Shown here: piece after piece, positions 1-11,730 of the stretch | Numbering within the stretch: position 1 is the stretch's first letter | Layout of the letters: each line of letters opens with the position of its first letter | Notes under the pieces: generated by a model | What the model saw: the letters and a program-made list of their open reading frames with translations, nothing else | Told to the model about the DNA's origin: nothing | The model's database searches: none | Translations under genes and position numbers: made by a program | Assembly (NCBI GenBank): GCA_030686995.1 | Contig: CM060704.1 | Span: 113,645,042-113,709,041 of the forward strand | DNA from: Artemisia argyi | Taxonomy: Eukaryota > Streptophyta > Magnoliopsida > Asterales > Asteraceae | Direction of reading: 5' to 3' | DNA length: 64,000 nucleotides

Positions 1-900
1 GGGGGTGCAAGTGAACTTTTGAAAACTTAAAATTAAAAGAAAATTGAAAATGAAAATGAAATGATAAAAATGATTATTTTAATATTTAAATATTAATTAA
101 TTAATTAAAACTATTTTAAATCTAATTTAAATTAAACTAAAAATGATAAAGGTTACAAATTAAACTAAAAACTTGCAAAAATATTTTCTAAACCTTAAAA
201 AGAACTTGAAGAAAGTATAAAAAATAAAAATAAATATTTTTGTCTTTTTATGAGTTTTTTATTAATTAAAAACTAATTATTTTAATTAAACTAATTAAAC
301 TATTTTAAATTACTAATAATACTTAAATGACTTAGAAAATTATGGAAAAATTTATAAAACTAATTACCCATCACAGGAATCCTACAAAATTATAAAAAAC
401 TTCTAAAAATTATTTTTATACTATTTTACTAATTATTATATTTAAATATTAATTATTAACTAATTAAACTATTTAAATTATAAAAACTAGTAAATGAACA
501 GTCGAAATTACAAGAATATTTATAAAATTATTTTATATTATATAAGAGCTAGGAAAAATATAAAAACTAGGTGTTGCTTTATAAAAACTAATTATGCTAT
601 TTAAAACTTAATTATTAATTAATTACTAATAAAAATAATATTAAATCTAATAAATACTAAATGACAAAATAAAAATCTGAGAAAATTACTAAAATTACTT
701 TAATATAAAAGGTAATTAATAAAAATATAAAAATGCCAAGTACTTAATAAAAATCTAAAAATGAAAATTTAAATTAAAATTACATTAAATAGAAACTATC
801 ACTTATTATTAAATTGGTTTTTCTTGATTTTTCTTTTTGAAGACTAATTTACACCTAAAAACAAGAAACGTTTGTAAAAACAATTTTTTTGTAGCTTAAA
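1..900. other. AT-rich intergenic DNA, no gene seen
   Basis: This stretch is very A/T-rich, made of short runs of AATTAA and TTTAAAT. No reading frame resembles a protein family, and no terminal repeat, tRNA or long tandem repeat is visible. It is probably old repeat debris, since the neighbouring 900-3560 looks LTR-like, but nothing in it identifies a family. Confidence 0.5.
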
Positions 901-2380
901 AATAAGCACTGTGGAAGCTTATTTGCTCCACAGTTGACTTTAGTTGACTAAATAAGCAAATAAGCTCAAATGAGCTTAAGTGGGACCCACTATGATTGAA
1001 TCTGGTTTAACTGAGCATGTTGGACATGTTTAAGCTAAAATATGCCAAATAAGCTCACAAAATAAGCTAATAAGCAAGATTAAGCAATTCCAAAAACCAA
1101 ATGCAACTCAGAATTTGGGACAAAGTTTAGGGGCTGATTCAGGTGGGGTCCACTAAACCTAAGGTCAAACAAAGGGTCAATCCATGAAGGATACCAGGAG
1201 GGGGGTTGGGAGAACCAAAGTTAGGGGCTGTGGACCACTGTGGTGGCCAGAAAACAACCACCAAATGTGGTGGTGGTGATGGTGGGTCTGCTGCACAGGG
1301 CAAACAGACAGCCCTGCAGCCCTCTTTGAGGGGTTGTGGGGCCCACCAAAAAAATCACAAAAATTAAAGGATGCAAGGACTTTGAAGATGAGGTGTAAGA
1401 CTACTTATTCTGAAAAGCTCAAGGCTTGGAGGCAAACACATAAATCACAAATATTCATCCAATTTTTGGGTTTTCTGAGAAAGCTCACTTTTGACTTTTT
1501 GTATATTATACCTAGTTTGACTTATTTGAGTTTAGATTGACTCTAGTTGACTGTAATTGAACTAATAAGCTACTAAGAAGCTAACTTAAGCTACAATAAC
1601 TACTTTTGCAACCAAATCAGTGGTTATGGGACTTAAATCTCAAACAGTGAATGAAAAAGAAAGCTTAAACTGAGAATTTGACTTTTTATCCAATAACCTT
1701 TGAATTTTAAGGTTTGATTATTCATATGTGACCTAATGTGACATATCTCAACACATAGCTACCTCTAAAACAGACATTAACAAAGTTAACATAGAAAATC
1801 CAAACACCCCTTTATTTGCACAATTATATTACAAACCTGATATTAAACTTACTCCTACTACTTTTAATGCAAAAAACAGATTTAGGACATGCAATATAAT
1901 CTATGTAAACTCAGAAATACCACAAAGAACCGCAAGAACAAAATATGGCAGATGTGTCTAAATTAAGGCAGTGGACTAGGAAATTTTTAGCACAAAGAGA
2001 TTTAAAACACTAGAATCCAATGTTAAGCACTGAATTGATTAAAATACTCCTAATAAGCAAGAATGAGCATAAATAAGCCAAGGATAAGCATTGATACAGT
2101 AATAAGCAAAAATTTAGAAACTTCTTACAATTTCTTTCCAGCTGACAATCAATGAACCAAGGTCCAAAAATCAATCCTATTGACCTCCCATGAGGTCTCT
2201 AACCCTGCTTTCACCTCTGCTTCACAATCCTTCAACTTGAACCTGAGTTTTTTTATTTTCTTTCTATTTTTCTTTTTTTTTTTTGGAATTTTTGCTTTTT
2301 ACTTACACAACTGATCTTTAGGATATCTAAAAGCTTTAATAAGCTTTGTCAGGGCTTATGTGAGCTTATTAGAGTCCAGA
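900..2380. repeat. Degenerate region with dispersed AATAAGC / GCTTATT words
   Basis: The word AATAAGC, or its complement GCTTATT, recurs far above chance. Occurrences lie near 903, 918, 944-970, 1047-1085, 1565, 2050-2107 and 2338-2378, and several sit in inverted pairs. No conserved protein is encoded; the 68-codon frame at 1334-1540 resembles nothing known. The region is probably LTR or untranslated sequence of an old retroelement, and the word clustering resembles the palindromic clusters of other LTR elements in this window. The family assignment is inference. Confidence 0.35.
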
Positions 2381-2599
2381 GACAACACTTGATAACATCA
2401 TTCAACAACCAAGAGATTTTTGAAATTTTAAAAATGCATAAACTGAGATAAACAATGAAAGTTGAAATTGATTGATGAAAAAGAGTTACAATACACTGAA
2501 TTAACTTAACTTAATGCTTGGAAGCTTAAAATTACACTTAAGAATTTTAAACCATACTATTCGACACTAAACTATACTACCTAAGCTAATACACTTTCA

Positions 2600-3560
2600 T
2601 CTCTGCTTCTTTCTTCTTTTTATTGACCCTCTGAGGTGTGTGGGACCCACTTGAGCTTTCCCACCAATAAAAGCAGCCATTGGATGTCCTCTTTTAATCT
2701 GAGCCGTGTATGTATTTTTTGCGGGAAAAAGCTTTTAAGCCAATTGGGACCTGTTGGATGCCATAGGGGGGGTGGAGGTGATGGGTGAGCAGAGATGTAT
2801 GGGGATGTGGAATACCAAGTTGGGAGAGTGGCAGGGGATAAGGTGGTTTTGGGAGGGTGGTATTGGAGGTGGGGGATGGTAGTTTGGGAGGGAAAGGTGG
2901 GTTTGACCCCAGCCTTTGACCCTGGTATTATTTAAACGTGGGGGATGGGCTTATGGAGATGGGCCTGGGGTAATGGGTAAATAAAAAAGGGTGGTGGGCT
3001 TGTAGTTTGGATTTGGTTTTGTAATAAAGGGTCTGGTTGGTTTTAGTGATAAAAAGCACAAGGACCAATTTTGTAAGTTTCTGAAAATTGAAGGGCTAGA
3101 ATTGTAACTTTCCCAAAGTTGTCAAAAGGGCCTAACTTGCCAAGTGTAAATAGTACAAGGGGTATTTTTGATATTTTTCACTTTTTAAACACCCGGGGAC
3201 TATTTTTGCCAAACTTTGAAACTTCAGGGACCTATTATGTAATTTCACCAAACTTGTCACCCAAGGACCATTCCTGCCATAAAAGATTAGTATAAGGACA
3301 AAATTTGTTTTTCTCAAAGTTTTCATATCCCATGGACCATTTTTGACAATTTTCCAAACTTCAGGGACTAAACTTGACATTTTATGAAACTTTGCACCAA
3401 AGGACTAATTATGTAACTTTTTGATTTAAAAGGACCTTTGGTGATTTTTTCAAGTTTTTAGAACAACCAGGGACTAGATTTGACAACTTTTGAAAGTTGA
3501 GGGACTGAAACTGCCAATTTTGCAAACTTTGTACGTTTTTCATCTGTTTTAGATTGTTTT
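2600..3560. repeat. Probable remnant of a Ty3-type LTR
   Basis: From 3050 to 3540 the text repeats loose phrases such as gggactaaattttgacaa and aggaccaattttgtaa every 30-50 bases. The same phrasing occurs in the Tekay LTRs of this window near 28270-28480 and 38590-38830. Upstream (2630-3000) is G-rich sequence with no coding signal. Boundaries, primer-binding site and partner LTR were not found. This is a fragment call from textual resemblance only. Confidence 0.35.
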
Positions 3561-3599
3561 GCATTTGAAACATATAAAACACATTCCTGGGATATTTTC

Positions 3600-4420
3600 A
3601 CTATTTTGATACAATATTGAGTGTTTTTAGATGTTTTGGCAGCTCAGAAATGGTAAAAATGATGAGTATTTACACACTCATCACTCATTCATAAAAGAAT
3701 TTATTTGGTATAAATTCCTTAATCTAAGGTATAGAAAAATCACAACATAATGTGAAATTTCTTTGTCAAAAATCTAATTTTGGGTCAAACCTGACCTCAG
3801 CAGGTCACGGTACCCTTAAATAGGGGATGGTACCGCTAAATTTAATGGTATCGTCAGACCGTTGTCTGCTAACACAGTTTATCTTCTTTTCAATTCTCAC
3901 TATTTCAAAAGCACTATCGAAACCCACTCGATGTGGTCTTGAACCAGAACCGTCTCCTATCAGAATAGATTCTATCTATCTTCTGATTCCTCAGCCTTTT
4001 CCCTTTCGTTTCCACTTGGTACTAAACACATCATATGTTTGGTTACTTCCGTATCCATTATCTTCTCAACTTATCTACACTTTTCAACCTTCTTTCTACA
4101 CTACCAATGCTTCCGCATCCCACTCATCTTTCTCACACTTCAAGCGAAGAACCACTAGGATAAATTGAGATAACCCTTCTTCATCAACATAGATAACCCC
4201 ACTAGAACCTTATCACTAACCTCACAACCTTGAAGATTTTATCTTCTTAACCCTTAGGATATCTCCACGTGATCACATGCCTCATCATATGAATGTTCGA
4301 TGAATATTCACAATGATTGAGAAGAGCTACGTGACTTCAATGGTGAAGTTTATTATATGTTATCCATCACTTGTCATGACGTTACTAAGCTTATCGCTTC
4401 CATCAACGTTTGTTTTCCTC

Positions 4421-4421
<1 letters not shown>
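3600..4421 (+). repeat. SIRE-type Copia fragment with CGGTACC word cluster
   Basis: A cluster of palindromic words (cacggtacc, atggtaccg, aatggtatcg) lies at 3803-3862, within a TTAAATTTA-type spacer. The same word family occurs at 8801-8875 and in the SIRE LTR at 10821-10876. The sequence after the cluster is C/T-rich and leader-like, as in the 8880-9440 region. No protein is recognisable; the frame at 3827-4168 looks like low-complexity leader. The segment ends at the (TTA)n tract that borders the non-LTR element. Confidence 0.4.

Positions 4422-4512
<91 letters not shown>
4422..4512. repeat. (TTA)n microsatellite at the 3' end of the non-LTR element
   Basis: About 30 nearly perfect TTA units. 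On the minus strand they follow the non-LTR coding region after only about 25 bases of 3' sequence, so they may be the element's own 3' tail, its target, or both. A second (TTA)n tract borders the element's 5' side at 8516-8621. The apparent poly-I and poly-Y proteins read from this tract are artefacts. Confidence 0.95.
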
Positions 4513-7500
4513 CACTTTATTGAAAAACAAATAGGATTTTACAAGAAATTAGTAGGAAGCCGAGATACTAACTGAGCCCCCACACCTCTAGCTACAGCAA
4601 AACCAATCCTACTAAAAATATGCGGAGCAGCACGTGCTCCAATGTCTTGGGCCATAGAGAATCGTCTAATGCGCTTTAATAAGGTTACTGCATCCTTTTC
4701 AAGTTCTCCAAAAGAAGAGAATGAAAAGGGGAGGAACCCGTATCCGATATCAGCGCATTTAGCTGCATACTTGACACGTTTACGTTGTGCGGCTTCAATA
4801 ACCGCCTGACCGGGCATAAAATCAACCATACACGAACGCGTCAAAGGTGACGATCCTGTAAGATCAACACAAACATCAAGGCCACCATCCCAAGAGTAAA
4901 GTAACATATCGGCCGGACGTAAGGTTTTGTCCCTCTCTCCACGAAGCCCAATATCCACCTCCTTACGAACTGAAACTCCAGACCGAGAACATATATCAAA
5001 AAGAACATCACGCACAACATTGTGCCGATGTTTAATACCAACTAAGCCTGCGCACGATACAACATGATCTCCAAAAATATCTCCAGGAAAAACCTTAGAA
5101 CAAGCTGAACATGGCATCTGGACAGTAAAAAGAGGAACACCCAACCGGTAACACAAAACACATCGGTAAGTCCTGGCATTCATAGTCTGTCCCAATCCGG
5201 ATATTGGTGCCACCCTAAGCCAATCTGACGTATAATCCTCTTTTAATGAGTTCCATAAAGCCATCTGTCTAGAGGATAAATGGAAAGTGGATTCAACCGT
5301 TTGGGCAACACGTGCGAAATGTATATCTGCCAATTTCTTCATAAGTTTGGGGGCAGCGATCTCACTAGGGTTACTCATAAGGTCAATATCCATATTCACA
5401 TTAAAAGTACACAATGCATCATCAAAAGAGGGACCAGTAGACACAATACCAGAACTACAGAGAAGCTTAGTCTGTAAGCTGGCAGATTGAAGTCTAGAAG
5501 CAAGGAAGGCATAGTTCAAGACAACACCTGCAGAATACACACCAAGTCCCCCAAGAGCAAAAGGTAGGGTGGCGAGTCTCCATTACCAATCACCAAACCC
5601 AGGTCCAGAAGCAGTGACAATACGTTCCAAAGAAGAGCAAAGTGCTGCATCAAAAGAAACCTGAGCACTCTCAAAGACCCGAGGAGGACATGTGCGCATA
5701 GAAAAATACAACTTGGAAATACCGGCACATGCACGCAGTAGCAACAACTCACACTGAGGATCATTAAGCTTAGCAACAACATCCATAAGCTCAATAGTTT
5801 TAGCAACCCTTTTCATAACAAGCTTACTACTAAACTCAAAATCCACACTGGCGGGGCCCCCTAATAATTTAACACCATGCGAAGGTCGAGAAATATTAGG
5901 GGAAAAACACCAACATACCTGCTCCTTGGGTCTTCCTTTGGCCAAAAGACCTTAGTTTTATCAACATTGAGGTGTAAACCACAACTAGGTCCATCCATCA
6001 TAATCAACTCCAAAACCTACCCCACAACCAAAGTATCCCCAATAATAGTACCATCATCAAGATACCAAGCTTGAAGAGAAAGAGTGAAAGAGTCTCGAAT
6101 CTTACATGCCAAGGGATGTAACACTAAAGCAAAAAGAAGAGGCCCAAGCAGATCACCCTGTTGCACCCCTTGGTGCGACTATAAAGTATGCTCACCATAA
6201 TATAATCTAGCAGGACTGGAGTAACAGAATTCCACCCAACGTGAAATAGCCGGAACACGAAGGCGAACTTCTCGTAACATAACCGCACGATCCACCATAT
6301 TAAAAGCGTTTTTAAAGTCCACCAACAACATAGATAAACCCACATCACTCCCACGGTCTTCAATCAACCGATTCACAGCATGAAGGATTGCCTCCCCACC
6401 TCCCCGAAACACCCACACCAAATTGCAAACCGTCAAAATAACCATCCAAAGAATGGCCAATCATAGAAGCACAAACCTTGGAGACTAAACGCCTCCAAAC
6501 AGTCCCAACAGCGATAGGACGGATCCCCTCTCCTGGTTTAACCAAGGGCGTGAGAGGAGCACTAGCAACATACTCTCCCAACTCCCTTGGGCATTTACCC
6601 TTAAGAAAAAGGTTCACCACCTGGGTGATAGAAGCGACTAACTCATCAGAGATGGCAACAGCAGCACCGTTTAAACAATCCAAAAGGTGTTGAGCACACA
6701 AACCATCCCTTCCACAAGAAGTACCACGAGGGAAACTCTTAATCATATCAAGAACCATAGCAGGAGATGCCAAAAGGTGATGATGATCAATAGGTATATC
6801 TGGTAAAAGGGGGCAAATTGAAAAGGGTGCTTAGCTTTTAGATCCGCGAGAGTAGTATCATCATAAGCCACAATACCCGAAGAAGAAAGAACTCTAACAG
6901 CAGCAATATAATGGCCATCACAAATCTTCCTCTTACACTGCTTGATATTACGGTCACCCAAGTCCAGGTTTTCCTCATCAATATTAGACCACAAAGGGGG
7001 GGGGGGGGGTTCGGCTAAAACCTCACGCACAACTTGTAAACTACCACCAGGTGTGCCCCAAGATGAAATGGCATTAACAATATACTCTTCCTGTCGTTGA
7101 CGTTTAGTAACAGACCTACACTCTTGATTACTCCTCGGGTAAAAGGTTTTAAGCAAACAAAGAGACAAGACCAACAAACCAACCCAACAAGAAATGTCAT
7201 CAGGCGAACAAGCCACCTTATCAAGGGCTCCTTTCAAAACCCGAGAAAACCCCAAACGACATTTAGGAGGAATGGATTTGACAGTACGCAACCCCTTAGA
7301 AAGTAGAGTATCAAGGAGATGTAAATCAAAACCACCAAACTCATCAGAAACCAAATCCTCAACAGAAGCAACATGAGATGGGGCATGAGGTTTGGTGAGA
7401 TCATGCAACACGAACCGAACAACACCATCACCACAATCAGGAGGTGACACAAAATCAGACCCCCCACCATGTCGATACTTAGCCCGGAAAGTATGCGTTT

Positions 7501-8515
7501 TGAAACAACCACCACATAACCACAATCCCATACGCTTAAGAGTAACCTCAGCCCTTTCAAAAACAACCAAATCCGACAAAAGAGAATTTCTAGTGATAGC
7601 CCGCGCCTCCCCATTGAAGTGTCGATCGCGGAGATGTGTGATCAAATAAGTCTTGGTAAGCCCATTTCCACCCCCATCACGACACCCACTAAGACCCGCG
7701 AAGGGGCAATGGAACCTCACAATAGACATAGGAAAATAGCACCAACAATATACTAAAAGTAAAGGCTAAATAAATTCCAAAACAAAATGCAAAATCAGAA
7801 TCCCACTTCACAAAACTGTATGGCAACTGTAGCAGTAATGTAGCAAACAAAATGGTGACAATAGCAGCACAAGAAGTAAACAACAACTGTTTCACACTAC
7901 GTCTGAATATCCAACACTTTTCAAATGCCTTGGAACCAGTAATGTAGCAGTAATGTAGCAAACAAACTGTTCTGAAAACCCCAACCAGTAACAACTACAT
8001 CTGAATATCCAACACTGTGTCTAATGCCTTGGAACCAGTTGAAAACCCTAACCAGTAAACCACGGTTTCCCAACAGTTCTGAAAAACACTCAACCAGTTC
8101 TGAATATACAAACACAACTCTCACTGTTAAGGATATTCAAACACAGCCACCACACCCTAATGGAACGCAGAAGCCATACAAGAAACCCTAGCGAAGCAAG
8201 ATAACAAACCCCAGACAATCCTGCCCACACAGCCCTTAAGGACTCAGGAACTAATCTGTAATCCCACAAAGATGTTTGGTAAACAAGGTCGCGATCCACC
8301 CAAACAAACCAGGGACCAAAGAACAGTTACCCAAACGAAACCCTAGAGGAAGGAGGGGAACGAACGGAGCCCTAATAAAATAAAATAAAACGAGAAAGAT
8401 AGCAAAAACCTTCGGTATTCAACAGGATGTGTTGAACGAATAATCAAGGAAGGAGATCAAGATGATCCCATGAGAGAAGATCGGCCACGATCGCCCCTAG
8501 TGAGGGAGATAACCG

Positions 8516-8519
<4 letters not shown>
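4513..8519 (-). mobile_element. Non-LTR retrotransposon with restriction-like endonuclease, between two (TTA)n tracts
   Basis: On the minus strand the order is a 5' leader (8519-7730, about 790 bases), one broken coding region (7729-4539), a very short 3' sequence with an AATAAA-like run, and then (ATA)n. There are no LTRs, no primer-binding site and no poly(A) tail. The domain order, C2H2 finger then reverse transcriptase then CCHC plus nuclease-like C-terminus, matches the R2/R4-type group of site-specific LINEs rather than plant L1 or RTE, which carry an AP endonuclease. The leader carries a diverged internal duplication (about 7900-7966 versus 8000-8050). The 5' boundary is set by where the microsatellite starts and could be off by several bases. 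Confidence 0.6.
4539..7729 (-). pseudogene. Non-LTR retrotransposon polyprotein (C2H2 finger, RT, REL endonuclease), broken
   Basis: The start ATG at 7729 opens a 328-codon frame. Residues 8-37 form a C-x7-C-x15-H-x4-H finger. The reverse transcriptase follows in pieces: the fingers region with PLTPLVKPGEGIRPIAVG (6360-6773), LLVDFKNAFNMVDR (6179-6460), GVQQGD, then the catalytic YLDDG at 6050-6064. The thumb and connector lie at 5583-5945. The last frame (4539-5540, 333 codons) has CSACSK...GDHVVSC, a C-x2-C-x11-H-x3-C knuckle, then KHRHNVVRDVL and RPADM...LDVCVDL. These fit the CCHC and PD-(D/E)xK-like nuclease of R2-type elements (inference). The coding region alternates between two frames, with about three frameshifts and stops near 6180, 6020 and 5583, so it is inactive. 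Being full length apart from these lesions suggests moderate age. No AP endonuclease domain is seen. Confidence 0.75.
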
Positions 8520-8644
<125 letters not shown>

Positions 8645-9440
8645 TGACCGGATGGTCATAGATTAAGGGGGAGCGAAAATACACTCATATAGTCTTTCAA
8701 CAAACACTCTAAAGAACATAAAAGTGTGGTTCTTATTCCCTAGAAAACTTCCCTTTAGCTGCCCAGAACTAGGCTACACAGGAAAATTCGTGACTTCCAG
8801 GTCACGGTACCGTTAAATAGGCCACGGTACCGTTAAATTTAACAGTACCGTGCGGTATTTAGTGGTACCGTGCCCCTGTTTGACGAATTTTAACTATTTC
8901 CTTTAGATCCATGTATTCCTAACCTCAAACCTGCAAAATTTTGCAAACTCACATATACCCTAAGATTCCCTCACTACACCATAGGACACTACCACCAACT
9001 TTAATTCGAATCCCACAACTCTTGCCTATATAAGGCCTCATCATTGCAAGCTTATCTTGCATCTCATCCTCAAACCTCACATTAACATCATTCATCATCA
9101 CACTCAACCCCTATAACTAAACTTCACTCTTGATAGTGTTATTCAGTTTCAAAACCTTCAACCCTTATATCAATAACACTCAAACCTTACAACTATTCCT
9201 CACTTTGGATAAGTGATAGTTAGTTAAAAAACCTTCAATATTCACAATCACATGAAACCCTTCATGCACCAAATTATCTCTAACACACAACTAGGATCAT
9301 CCAAACTAGAAATCTAAAACTTCATTACCTCAACCCTGTTAGAGATATTCACCAACAATCCTGTTAGGATCACATGCACATTTTCTTTTTCTCTTTTGAA
9401 ATATATCATGCATCTCATTGTCAGTGCAAACGATATATTA
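8645..9440 (+). repeat. SIRE-type Copia internal or LTR segment with CGGTACCG cluster and TATA box
   Basis: A cluster of five CGGTACCG-like words lies at 8801-8875 (gtcacggtaccg, ccacggtaccg, aacagtaccg, tgcggtat, gtggtaccgtg). About 150 bases downstream is a TATA-like cctatataagg (9026-9035), followed by a C/A-rich leader to about 9440. The order word cluster, TATA, leader matches the LTR promoter at 10821-10906. It probably belongs to the same element as that LTR, as an internal promoter-like segment. No recognisable protein follows. Confidence 0.4.
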
Positions 9441-10350
9441 ATCTGAACCATCATTCCCCACCTTTTCTCAAAGGTCAAAACCAACACTTTCCCATCTTAT
9501 GAAATCATTTCCATTCGTATCTAGGTGCATATCGTTCTTATTTTTATTTGTATATCTTCTATCGAGTCTACTTTATGGCAGGACTTGTCATAATAGTAAT
9601 CATTTAGAGTATGTCTTATCAACAAACCATCCTTAACACCAATCATCTTAGGTAGATGATTGTGTCGTTCAAAAGGTTTGTTAGAACTTGCCTTCCCAAT
9701 GACAACTTGGAAGAAGTCATTTTGTGTGTTAGTCAACGAACGAATCTCGTTCTTGTTAGTGTGATTGATTGAACAATTACACCTTAGGTGTTGGTCGGTT
9801 TGTGACACTCAAGTGTCTTTGAATTGCAATATGCATTCGTCTTTTTGTGTCGCTCAACTTTCTTGGGCTTTCTTTTTGGTCTTTATCCTTTTGGCACACT
9901 TTTAGGCTATGCCACTCACATAGTTTAACCATTGCATGTCTTGCTATGTGTATTCTATCCCTATAATGTTGCTCCCACTCTTTTACATATTATGTTTCAC
10001 GAAGTTAACCCTTGATGTAGGAAGAGCCTTTGTAAGAATTTGATCCATGGATCCGTTAGATACTAAGGTAAATAAACAAGGGGATTCAATCACCATAGGG
10101 GTGCATTGAGCTAGGGGGAGCTCGGGGGTATTTGAATAATGGTGATAGAAGACTTCACTGGGATGATGCAAGCTTGTCTTTTTGGGAAGAAAGGATAGTA
10201 GTATAATAAGGGGAGTAGGTAGTGAATTCAAGATAGAGTTCGAGGCAACTACCTTTTTGCTTCGACAAAAGGGGGAGAAGGGAGTGTAAATGGGTAACTT
10301 TTACATTTTGCTATGTATCACGGATTTATCATCATCAAAAAGGGGGAGAT
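9441..10350 (+). mobile_element. 3' internal region of a SIRE-type Copia element, with repeated polypurine tracts
   Basis: This segment leads into an LTR that starts at 10351. The polypurine tract aaaaagggggagat lies at 10337-10350. Two more GGGGGAG tracts lie upstream: aaaagggggagaag near 10268-10281 and agggggagc near 10114-10123. The same spacing and wording precede the 3' LTR of the minus-strand SIRE derivative at 52011-52200. No intact ORF is found. A short minus-strand frame near 9983-10110 ends with residues resembling a Copia RT tail (LTKALPTSR), which is unexplained. Confidence 0.55.
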
Positions 10351-11728
10351 TGTTAGTGCAAATATTATGACATTTAAACTAAACGGTTTCTTCGGTTTTA
10401 ATAATGACAAACATGTAACTTGAAATGCACAACGTAAAATGCGCAAGTTACTTGTTTACACAAATCATCAACACATACTTACGTCAACATCTCTCGATGT
10501 CTCAGGTATGCTTCAACAGAGTCGTAGATTTCTATCCCGACGTAAATCACTCAAGGTATGAACAAACAAATTTAATACTTGATGGATGATCAAAGAAATA
10601 AATTTTTTGTTCTAAACTTCACATTTTTATAAATGTGACAAAACATTTTTTCAAAAATACATTTTACAAATTATTTTTGGATTATAAAGAAATGTTTTAT
10701 TTGAGAAAATTATTTCAAAAATCCCAACAGCTATTCCCCCCCCCCCCCCCCCCCCAAATAAGCTCCAAACTTCCCCAAATAAGCCTTCACCACTAAAAAC
10801 AAAAGTGGGAGCGTTTTTATCTGGCACGGTACCACTAAATTTACCGTGTGAACTTTAGTGGTGTCGTACCCCTGTAACGGTCAAATTTCTCTTTGCCTAT
10901 AAATAGTGGACTATTTTACACTTCCAACTTGATTTTTCAAGCCATTTCTCTCTGGTCTAATCCTTTCCTTTTTAGATCATTTTATTTGATCATTTAGAGA
11001 GTTTTAGTTTGTTTTAGAGTGATCCAATTATCCATTCAAGTGGTCACCTTCATTCCTCTTCTAGTCCAAGAGAAGAACACAAAGTATCAAGAAGATACAA
11101 AGTGTTGGAGTCATGGAGTAGTGCACTTGCATTACTTGTTGTAAGCTTGTTGTATCTTGATATACATCAAGTAGTCATCATCTCTTGTTTAGTCTTGTGA
11201 GTGTGGATCATTGTGATCTTGGAGATCTCTTGTAGCTAGTGAGCTTGTGTATTGATCAAGTGGATCAAGGGTAGATCGGGTAGATCGTGAGTAGATCGGG
11301 TAGATCGAGTGTGGATCATGTGGATCTTGTAGCTTGTGTGATTTGTGAGGATCGGGTAGATCGTGGTAGATTGGTACTAGCTAAGATTAGTACTCGACAT
11401 TTAGCTTAGTGTCGAAAAATAATGTAAGCGATGTTGTATGGTTTTCTCCACCGAGAAGGGAGCTTGTTGATTAGTGAAGTAACTCTCGAGTTGGGTACTC
11501 GGGGAGTGGAGTAGGGCGAAGAGGAGCTTCATGACTGAACCACTATAAATCGCCGTGTTCGGGCTTGCATTTTCTTTACCTATCTCTTTACGTTTATTTT
11601 TGCATTTACCGCTTTACACTTATACTTTGTTTTGTATTTATATTTGTGTTGCTTGTTGCTTATATTATGTTAGTAGTGTTTGTGTCATGGCATGTTATTA
11701 CTAATATGTCTAAGTGTGTGTTAATGTG
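10351..11728 (+). mobile_element. SIRE-type Copia 3' LTR, truncated at its right end
   Basis: The LTR begins TGTTAGTGC directly after the polypurine tract. A palindromic word cluster (ggcacggtacc...tttagtggtgtcgtacc) lies at 10821-10876, and a TATA box (TATAAATA) at 10899-10906 gives the likely transcription start near 10930. Downstream text at 11390-11560 (ctcgacatttagcttagtgtcg, gtactcggggagtggagtaggg, accactataaat) matches, on the opposite strand, the LTRs at 50407-52010 and 57354-58992, so this is the same superfamily. It stops without a TG...CA end or following primer site, where CACTA sequence begins at about 11729. A run of about 20 C lies at 10736-10756. Confidence 0.7.
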
Positions 11729-11730
11729 AC

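Noticed and set aside
4313..4575. Frames encoding long runs of Ile or Tyr (also 8457-8684, 28520-28750, 40507-40992, 32547-32812)
   Set aside because: They are translations of microsatellites, not proteins.
9983..10231. Minus-strand frame ending LTKALPTSRVNFVKHNM, resembling a Copia RNase H tail
   Set aside because: Only about 16 residues look alike, the preceding residues do not match RNase H, and the strand conflicts with the plus-strand SIRE around it.
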